DNA of 64,000 bases from Diphasiastrum complanatum. Its lineage: Eukaryota > Streptophyta > Lycopodiopsida > Lycopodiales > Lycopodiaceae. The stretch is taken from contig MU832141.1 in NCBI GenBank assembly GCA_029204225.1, forward strand, positions 21,172 through 85,171, given 5' to 3'. Positions 54,738 through 64,000 of this stretch are shown in pieces. The translations under genes were made by a program, and so were the position numbers. Below the pieces are notes generated by a model. It made no database searches. It was not told the DNA's origin and was given only the letters and a program-made list of their open reading frames with translations. Position 1 is the stretch's first letter, and each line of letters opens with the position of its first letter.

Positions 54738-56159
54738 TAAAGGGCACGCATCTCTGGTCCAGCTTGAGAGCTTTTGCTTCAGGCGTTACATACGTGATGC
54801 TCCGAGTAAGTGTCTTATGTTTGATACCATGGTCACACCGATAGCCATGTATGTAGCAGAGACTTAGTGTACAGGTCTTACTTCCTCATAGTGGCCTAAT
54901 ATATCTCGTTTGGAGATTACCATGCTCTCATGTATGATTCGCGCAAAACCCGTTGTTCCTTATCAGATCATACTTGCAGAGTTTGCAGTTCCTCCATTAC
55001 AGGCTGAGGCTATTTTTCGGATTGTCATTTTTCTCCAAAGACTGACGCAGATGGATAGCAGAGAGTCTAGATATTCCTATGCAGCTCTTACCTCTTCGCA
55101 ACTACTCCACAGCCAGGGATCTCATTTCTCATGGTATTCTCGGGCTAGTCGGCTCTTGGACTCCATTGGTATTTCTTTATTGTCACTTCCAGAGGACACA
55201 CATCACTATATCCACCAATTTATTTACATATCCTATATCCATAGGGTTTGGGATGGACAGCTTGGGGTGAAACCCCTTCACTACAAATCCATCTCTATTG
55301 GAGACTGATCGTACAAGTTGTCCTATTCGTCCTAGTTACCTGGATGTGGGTTTGTCACATGGATTGAGATTTGTTCTGGGACAGTTCAGGGTCTCATTGC
55401 ATCAGCTACATATTGAGACGGGCCGTTTTTAGGGCATACCCAGGGAGTCCTGCATATGTTAGTTCTACTCACTTGGAGAGGTTGAGGATGAGAATCATTT
55501 CATGTTTAGATGTCCTATCTATTATGAGATTAGAGGACGATACTATTGTTTATATCGAGATTCCTCCAGATCACATATGAGGATCCTCGTTATGTAGCAT
55601 TGATGATATGAGAGATGATGATTCTGAGACGTGCCTTATCTAGTGACCAGATCAGTATGGATACCCAGACTACTATCGCAGATTTCTTCTCTAGACGCCT
55701 TCACAGACCTACAGAGGATACAGATGCCAGATCGGAGGATGAGACAGATATACGAGTCAGAGATAGACATCAGGATAGACATCAACGCAGACGTCAGCGC
55801 ATCAAACTGAGTCATATCTCTAGCAGAGCGAGACATAGTGCCCACAGACTGAGACATAGTACAAAACACGGAACCCACAGGTCCAGGCAGCAGCTGCATC
55901 ACTCATCACGTTCAGAGCATCCCATGAGTTTGATCACGTCCTACTTTACAGCTCCGGCTGAGTTCTGAGGCTAGACTTGGTTTCATGATATTTGAGCTCC
56001 TTTTCTACTTTTTAGTACAGAGATATGTATCGGACTTAGTTTCGTTGCTCTAGTTTTACTTAGTATGTTATTTTTACGGAGACATTTTTTTATTCGCTCC
56101 CAGGAGATGTATGTATTTGGTCTTTTGTACCTTCGGGTACCTACAAGACATTAATAAAG

Positions 56160-56210
<51 letters not shown>
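54738..56210 (+). mobile_element. LINE copy 6, 3' third of an element
   Basis: Begins at the equivalent of '[11 protein letters not shown]' after the RT domain and runs through the ORF2 C-terminus, with frameshifts and stops, to the 3' UTR. The finger near 55455-55530 has lost its first Cys. It contains QTTIADFF (55666-55689), a textbook PIP box, an Arg/His-rich linker, and the terminal MSLITSYF. The 3' end has a UUCG-loop stem (GTACC-TTCG-GGTAC), then GACATTAATAAAGC and about 50 bp of TC. It forms its own subfamily. Confidence 0.85.
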
Positions 56211-58133
<1,923 letters not shown>

Positions 58134-59410
58134 ATGGCTCCACGCGGATCTGGATCTGCTCCTCCTGTCTCTCGCGCCATCTCCTCACTCCCCCCACGTC
58201 GGACCACCCGCTCCCCCCCTCGCTATTGTCCCCTCCCCCTCCCTCACTGAAATCGCTCCTGTCTCCTCCCCCTCCCTCGCTGAGAACATCCCCTCCCTCG
58301 CTGCCCCCTCCCTCGATGGAAACATCCCCTCCCTCGCTGGAAACAACAGTCCCTCCATCGCTGATGGAGACAGCTGCTCCATCGCTTCTGGAAACAGCCC
58401 CCCCCCCTTTCTTTGCAGACACTAATACCTCCCCCATCGCTGCCCCCTCGCTGTCCTCAGACCTGCCATTGCTGCCTACAGATGGTGTGGCACCTTCTTC
58501 TTCCTCCTCTTCTTCTTCCCCACTCTCACTCTCTTCTTTATCCTCTGTGGTTCCTCCCTCTCTTTCATCTTCTTCTTCTTCTGCATCTTCCTCATCTCCA
58601 TCAATCTCCCACCCTATTGCTCTGACCACTCCTACAGGCCTTCTTCCTATCCCTATTCCTCAAGAACCCACAGCTCCCCCATCTGCGGTACCCATCCCAT
58701 ACACTCCCTCCAAATCAACGGAACTATTCTCTTCCTGGGAAGCTGACCAAATGAAAGCCGATTTCCAGCTTTTGAAACATGAACAATCACAACTGAAAGG
58801 AATAGTGGTCTCCTTACTCAAAGAAAAAAATGTGTTGCAGTCCAAAGTCGCTTCATTAGAGCAGGTGATCAACACTAAGCATGTTGCAGCATCGGAATCA
58901 ACCACCACCAAGATAAAGGAGCTTGAGAATAAAATAGAGCAACATAAAGATTCATGGGCAGCAGTCTTGCAGAAAGGCACCAAACCTAGCGCCCCCATCT
59001 CTTCCGTCATCTCCACCACCATTTCGGAAGAGAAGTCGAGGGAGCAAAAGGCCCACAACATCAGGGTTCGTGGGATACCAGACACACAGGATGCCACTGC
59101 CGAGGCCACGAGATTTCTTGAGACCACCCTAGGACATATGCCAGATGGGCTAGATATAGCTTGGAGGACCTCCAGAGATGCCGCTACACTCATTATCCGT
59201 TTCACCTCTCTAGAGAGTCGCCGAGACGCTCTGCGGTGCAGAGCTAAGCTTCGTGGCACCACTATCTATATGGATGACGACCTCACATATATCCAAGTAG
59301 AGGAGAGGCGTAAGGCCTTTCAGACAGCCCGTGAGTCTGGCAGACGAGTCATTTATCGAGATGGACGAGTGCGCTTTCTTGATAGTGCACCTAGCAGATC
59401 CCGGTGCTAG
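58134..59410 (+). CDS. LINE copy 8 ORF1 protein (coiled coil plus RRM)
   Basis: The main frame gives a Ser/Pro-rich part of about 200 residues, the coiled coil '[20 protein letters not shown]' (from about 58775), a further helix, the RRM-like '[20 protein letters not shown]' with '[20 protein letters not shown]', and the C-terminal domain '[16 protein letters not shown]' and '[19 protein letters not shown]'. The ATG at 58134 is in a different frame that stops at 58250. The body frame is open back through the TC tract (as Leu-Ser repeats) to an ATG at 57956 in the 3' UTR of copy 7. No CCHC knuckle is present, unlike typical plant L1 ORF1. The start codon is unresolved. Confidence 0.75.
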
Positions 59411-59419
59411 GGATTTGGG

Positions 59420-60526
59420 GTGCCTGGGGGTGGGAGCACCTCAGGGCCCCATCCACACCACCTTCGGATTGGAGTGTGGAACTGTGCTGGCATACACTCA
59501 TCTTCTACGGCAGGCGACCTTGTTGATTTCATTACAGGCAGGGATATATTATTCTTCATGGAGACACACGAGAGCCTAGAGCGAGGACTTCCTTCCTTTC
59601 CTGGATACAGATGGGATTCAATATTCCGACGAGAGACTAGATCTGCTAGTGGACGTGGTTCAGGTGGGGTCGCCTGCTTGTACAGGGAGGCTCTTCACTC
59701 GAGTATTGACTTCATCTGACATGACGAGCAGGCCCGCTACACATGGACTCGCATCGTGGGTCGGGATATTGGCTTGGATAGAGATCTTTTTATTGCAGCA
59801 TGTTACTTTCCACCAGAGTCCTCGTCTTTTGCTGAGGGTATTGGATCTCCACATCAGGACCTCTCACCAGATATTATCAGATTTTCAGAGTGGGGGCATA
59901 TTCTCCTCACAGGGGATTTTAATGCCCGGACATCTTCACGACAGACAGAGTTCTTCGACACCACTGATCAGCTACGTGTTCGTGCCTTGGACAGTGATAT
60001 GCTTGGAGTCACCAGGACCTCCGCGGATAGTTTTGGACCTACTACTTCATATGGTGAGCACTTATTGCAGTTTGGAGAGGCACATGAGCTAGCCATTTAT
60101 AATGGCTTACCCTGCTGGCCACATTCAGATAGTTACACATGCCACCCTCACAGTGGAGGACATAGTGTCGTTGACTATCTCATGGGGTCACCATCCTTTG
60201 TACCCACAGTTTCTGACTTCCACATCTTCCCCACCACCCTTTCTGATCACTCATTTCTCTCCTTCGATATCGGCCACCTCCCACCCACTCACCCATCTAC
60301 ACTACCCACGCTTACCCGAGCACCCATGTACACATTTGATCCTACTTACATGCCGCTATACCAACAGTCCCTAGCTGCACTTTTACACTCCTTTCCTCAT
60401 GATAGTCCAGTCGACACCCAGGCGGCTTTCCTCACCACCTCTCTCCACACGGCCGCATCATTAACCCTCCCCACAAAACCCCACCCCAAAAAGACCCGAC
60501 GCACACCCTCCTTGGTACGATACTGA
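59420..60526 (+). pseudogene. LINE copy 8 ORF2 endonuclease domain, one stop
   Basis: AP-endonuclease motifs in order: 'GVWNCAGIHSS' (Asn), 'ILFFMETHES' (Glu), '[20 protein letters not shown]', 'FIAACYFPP', '[15 protein letters not shown]', 'YTCHPHSGGHSVVDYLMGSP' and 'PTTLSDHSFLSFD' (catalytic S-D-H kept). A TGA at 59717-59719 interrupts the frame once; in copy 3 the aligned position is Ser. The domain would nick the target, presumably in or beside TC repeats. Confidence 0.85.
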
Positions 60527-60529
60527 GTG

Positions 60530-60941
60530 CCGCTCTCTCCATCAGTCAGTAACCCACTCACGCATCCATGCCCCACATCTGCTTCGATCTTCCCGACGTT
60601 CCTACCGTCGTGCTCTCCGCTGTAAGAAACGCTCCCATGATGATTCTGAAGGGAAACGTCTCATTGACCTTCTTTTCAGCTCTTCTTCGGGCGCTTTCTG
60701 GCGCGAGTTCATTCTTTGCTCTCCACCACCTCTCTTGGAAGACCTCCGCATATGGACTGATTATGCTACTAGCCTGTACACGGTTCCTACCGACTCACCT
60801 ATCGCCATATCTCCACGGCCACTTGCGTTCTTCTTTTTCACATCTGACATGGTACTTGCGGCCATTAAGAAGCTGAAGTCCCACAAAGCCAAAGATATCG
60901 AAGACCTTGAATTTGAGCTCCTTTCCCATGCCTCTGACTAG
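60530..60941 (+). pseudogene. LINE copy 8 ORF2 linker between endonuclease and RT
   Basis: In a shifted frame the linker reads 'KRSHDDSEGKRLIDLLFSSS', 'GAFWREFILCSPPPLLEDLR', 'MVLAAIKKLKSHKAKDIEDL' and 'EFELLSHASD'. The 'I.KLK..KA.D..' block is the usual lead into LINE RT. Frame changes at both ends separate it from its neighbours. Confidence 0.7.
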
Positions 60942-61030
60942 CCACCCTTCTTAACTCTGCAGTTGTCTCTGGCTTTCCGTCTCCCTGGTGCACTAACATT
61001 ATCCACCCCATCCATAAGAATGGTGACCCC

Positions 61031-63211
61031 ATGATTCCAAGTAACTACTGCACCATCATGATCGGACATGTCCTGGCTAAATTATATGGTACTATACTGC
61101 AGTCTGTTGTGAGGTCAGAGGCGGAGACTAGGAGACTACATGCCATGGGTCAAGCTGGTTTCAGAGCACATTATTCCACGGCATATCACATCTTCACATT
61201 GCGAGCCTTGATTGAGGAGGCTAAGCACAGGAGAGAGAGCGTTTACTGTTGTTTTGTGGACTTCAGGAAAGCCTTTGATTCTGTTCCTCGTTCATTGCTC
61301 ATCGACCTCGGCTTCTCCACCGACATTGTTCTTGCTGTGATGGCACTTTATGAGCGTGTCCTTGGTTGTTTCCGACATAGCAGTGGCATATCTGAGCACA
61401 TCTGGAGCACTATTGGGGTGAAGCAGGGTTGTTCCCTCTCACCAGTCCTCTTTGGCATGTATATTGATGAGTTGGAGAGAGTCATTACACAAGGTGGCGG
61501 TACTGGCTGCAGGCTTGGTGACATCTTGATTGCTATCCTCCTTTATGCTGATGATGTGGTGTTGGTCTCACCGACCAGAGAGGGCCTACAGCGACAGTTG
61601 GATTGCTTGCATGAGTTTTGCACCAGATGGGGCCTAGGGGTGAACATTGGGAAGACCAAGGTTATGGTCTTCAACACTTCGAGGGCATTCATGCAGCGAC
61701 AGGAGCTTACTTTGGGGGGACAGATTCTAGAGGTGGTCCCTTCCTACACATACTTGGGGGTCCTTTTCTCAGGTCCTACTTTTAGCATGAGACAGGCCGC
61801 TACCACTCGACTAGGGAAAGGACATGCCTCCCTTGTTCAGCTAGAGCGATTTTGTTTCCGCAAGTCCATCCAGGATGCTCGCAGTAAGTGTCACCTCTTC
61901 GATACCATTGTTACCCCCACGGCTTTTTATGCGGCAGAGACATGGTATGTAGGTCTTCCTTCTTCACACTGGGCCAGTCTCTCACGATTACAGACCACCA
62001 TGCTAGCTCGGTTGATTCGAGCGAAGCCTTCTGTTCCCCATGAGATTCTTCTAGCCAAGTTTGCAGTTCCACCTATACAGATCGAGGCAGTTCTTCAGCT
62101 TATCACCTATATACATAGGATACAGGCGCTACCAGAGATAGACAGGCGATACATACAGGTTGCACTATCCTCCTCACAGCGTCTTCATGATCAGGGCTAC
62201 AGGCTATCATGGTTCTCTCAAGCCTCTCACCTCCTACCTGTATCATTTGGCATCTCCATCACAGAGCTCCCCTCCGGCACACATCAGTATATCAGACGCT
62301 TCCTTTATCGCACATATCTAGAGCGGACTTGGCGTAACCAGTTAGGGGTTAAGCCAGCTTTCTATCAGACTCATTTCTTGAAGCTAGATGCATCAGGGAC
62401 CCCGGTCATGCCACGCTACTTGGACTCGGGATTGTCACATTGCCTCAGATTCACATTGGGGCAACTCATGGTGTCCTCTCATCAGCTAGCTATTGAGACT
62501 GGGAGGTTCCACGGTATTCCCAGAGAGGAGCGGATTTGCCAGTTCTGCTCCCTAGGTGAGGTGGAGTCTGAGGAGCACTTTATATTTCGGTGCCCTGTAT
62601 ATTATGAGATTAGAGGACGATATCACTGCCTGTTCCGAGAGATGCCTACCACTCTACGATCTCTCATAGCTTATGAGGACCCACGGTGTGTCGCTCTCAT
62701 GGTACACGAGATGTCCAGACTACGGAGAGATCTATACGAGACACCCCAGCATTTTACCTCACAGCCATTGATTACTTCGTTCTTTACTAGACGGAGATCG
62801 CATGATTTAGTACCTGAGGATGAGGATTATGATGAGGATGACGACAAGGATGTTGGCCGCTCTCATGCTCATAGAGATCAGAGACAGTGTACCTCTCACC
62901 ATCAGGATACCACCAGGATTACTAGACATTCTACGCAGGGGCGTACTACTACTACTATCACACATACACGTGCTCATACTCACAGACGCCGCCGGCAGAC
63001 TCCAGTGCTTTCCATACTGTGGCTCGCATTACATCTTTTTACAGCAGCAGCACAGCAGATGCAGCATAGCCTTGACATCTTACCCGAGACACATATGATT
63101 ATTATTATGCACATTCTCGCATACGTGTCTATTTTAGGTTGCACCAGATGTTTTTCTTTATTACAGTTTGGAGACGTTTTTTATACGCTCCCATGGTTAC
63201 CACATACATGA
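61031..63211 (+). CDS. LINE copy 8 ORF2, RT, thumb and C-terminal zinc finger
   Basis: 726 codons open. RT blocks: 'PSNYCTIMIGHVLAKLYGTI', '[20 protein letters not shown]', '[20 protein letters not shown]', catalytic '[13 protein letters not shown]' (YADD at 61544-61555) and 'LGVNIGKTKVMVFNTSRAFM'. The CCHC finger '[19 protein letters not shown]' follows near 62540. After that come QPLITSFF (62762-62785), the basic TRRRS, an Asp/Glu-rich block and a His/Arg/Thr-rich linker. A one-base deletion near 63015 takes the frame off the terminal 'VARITSFYS' word (about 63020-63045), which is present in the other frame. The true ORF starts upstream at the endonuclease. Confidence 0.85.
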   Translation: MIPSNYCTIMIGHVLAKLYGTILQSVVRSEAETRRLHAMGQAGFRAHYSTAYHIFTLRALIEEAKHRRESVYCCFVDFRKAFDSVPRSLLIDLGFSTDIVLAVMALYERVLGCFRHSSGISEHIWSTIGVKQGCSLSPVLFGMYIDELERVITQGGGTGCRLGDILIAILLYADDVVLVSPTREGLQRQLDCLHEFCTRWGLGVNIGKTKVMVFNTSRAFMQRQELTLGGQILEVVPSYTYLGVLFSGPTFSMRQAATTRLGKGHASLVQLERFCFRKSIQDARSKCHLFDTIVTPTAFYAAETWYVGLPSSHWASLSRLQTTMLARLIRAKPSVPHEILLAKFAVPPIQIEAVLQLITYIHRIQALPEIDRRYIQVALSSSQRLHDQGYRLSWFSQASHLLPVSFGISITELPSGTHQYIRRFLYRTYLERTWRNQLGVKPAFYQTHFLKLDASGTPVMPRYLDSGLSHCLRFTLGQLMVSSHQLAIETGRFHGIPREERICQFCSLGEVESEEHFIFRCPVYYEIRGRYHCLFREMPTTLRSLIAYEDPRCVALMVHEMSRLRRDLYETPQHFTSQPLITSFFTRRRSHDLVPEDEDYDEDDDKDVGRSHAHRDQRQCTSHHQDTTRITRHSTQGRTTTTITHTRAHTHRRRRQTPVLSILWLALHLFTAAAQQMQHSLDILPETHMIIIMHILAYVSILGCTRCFSLLQFGDVFYTLPWLPHT

Positions 63212-63300
63212 CATGTACTTCATTAGTCTTATAGGCCTTTTGGCATGGAAAAGACATTAATAAAGCTTTCTTTCTTTCTTTCTTTCTCTCTCTCTCTCTC

Positions 63301-64000
63301 CAATTCCATGTCGCCCTAGCAACTACCTGCGCTCCACGATCATTGGCCCATCCCCTCTCTCCTCCATGGCCGAAAAAGAGGGCAAGAACTAGCTCCCCCT
63401 GCACCACCCTACAGCACTTCATAAGACCAACTATTTGCCTAGTTCTAGTTTTTAGTTTTCAGTTTTTTATCTGGTTGACGGCATTGTTCCGTCTAGTTAT
63501 CATCACACTTGGAAATACTATTTGGTCTTATTGGAAGTACATATTTGACTCGGCACCATCTATACGGACGATGACCTTACATACACTCAGGCTGAGGAAA
63601 AGCATAAGACCTTCCCAAATGCTCGTGATTCTGGCCGACAACTGATTTATCATGATGGATGCACTATATTGATCGCACTCCCTAGAGTTGCCAATGCTAG
63701 GGAGTTGGACATAATCTATTACATTTCATTGAGACTCATGGGAGTCAAAAGGGAGAACTACCTACTTTCCAAGGGTATAGATGGGATTCAATATATAGGC
63801 CATAGACTAGATCAACGAGTGGACGTGGTTCTGGTGGCTCGTTTATACAAAGAGACTTCATTCGATCATTGAGTTTATCAGGCATGGCAAGCATGCATGC
63901 AATATTTGGATCCGCCTTGATGAATATTGGTTTAGACAAGGATCTCTTTGTTGTTGCATGGTAATTTCCTCAGAGTCCTGTTCTTGAGGGTATTGCCTCA
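63301..64000 (+). mobile_element. LINE copy 9, degenerate ORF1-end and endonuclease, runs off the window
   Basis: After the tail of copy 8, about 63550-63665 matches the ORF1 end ('DDLTYTQAEEKHKTF', 'GRQLIYHDG') and 63715-63960 matches the endonuclease ('RENYLLSKGIDGIQYI', 'LYKETSFDH', then 'IWIRLDEYW' and 'GLDKDLFVVAW'). Many frameshifts. The first 250 bp show no clear homology. Confidence 0.65.

Larger units (their letters stand above)
58134..63300 (+). mobile_element. LINE copy 8, almost complete element
   Basis: About 5.17 kb from the ATG that touches the TC tail of copy 7 to its own (TTTC)n(TC)n tail. Order: ORF1 (coiled coil, RRM), about 20-bp gap, ORF2 with AP endonuclease, RT, thumb, CCHC finger and PIP-like motifs, then a short 3' UTR with CTTTTGGCATGGAAAAG and GACATTAATAAAGC. 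I count an in-frame stop in the endonuclease at 59717, two frame changes around 60529 and 60941, and a one-base loss near 63015, so it is probably dead but recent. It serves as the reference for the other copies. There is almost no 5' UTR unless the TC tract belongs to the element. Confidence 0.9.

Overview
The window reads as nuclear DNA of a land plant with a large, repeat-swollen genome. Evidence: GT-AG introns of up to about 20 kb; plant-type Ty3/Gypsy chromoviruses, a Ty1/Copia relic and hAT transposons; and one host gene whose exons closely match plant mitochondrial D-lactate dehydrogenase (DLD, as I remember the Arabidopsis family). I favour a fern or another non-seed plant because of the LINE type and the intron lengths, but this is inference and the species cannot be fixed from the sequence.

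Host gene. Ten exons of a DLD-like FAD-linked oxidase lie on the minus strand between 53456 and 2829. Together they give 822 nt (274 codons) with matching phases and GT...AG borders throughout. The four long introns (about 19.9, 9.3, 4.9 and 11.5 kb) hold nearly all the mobile elements. The first and last exons of the gene lie outside the window or are not recognisable.

Layout, left to right. 1-2828: LINE and hAT scraps, presumably in the next intron. 2829-7253: six closely spaced DLD exons. 7254-18796: intron with a LINE internal-deletion derivative (8.95-11.12 kb), an intron-bearing hAT element (11.3-14.9 kb, minus), a second hAT fragment (plus), and Gypsy and LINE scraps. 18859-23775: intron with a minus-strand LINE and a hAT relic. 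23813-33095: intron with a Gypsy element that keeps both LTRs, abutting a Copia relic, and an old LINE of another family. 33157-53086: intron with four further Gypsy/chromovirus copies (three minus, one plus) and a head-to-tail train of LINEs. 53457-64000: a second LINE train, including an almost complete 5.2 kb copy.

Most interesting signal. The LINEs form one lineage with several subfamilies. Each copy in the trains starts at or beside the (TC)n tract that ends the copy before it, and each ends in a short stem-loop, a conserved GACRTTAATA core (AATAAAGC in most copies) and a (TTTC)n or (TC)n tail. This suggests a LINE that targets, or is primed at, TC microsatellites. ORF1 is a coiled-coil plus RRM protein like animal L1 ORF1p. 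After its zinc finger the ORF2 C-terminus carries a PCNA-binding (PIP-box) motif, conserved across diverged subfamilies, and a second PIP-like motif at the extreme end. Two copies are internally deleted, HAL1-like derivatives.

No rRNA, tRNA or CRISPR array was seen. Most open frames in the window are transposon fragments or chance frames.
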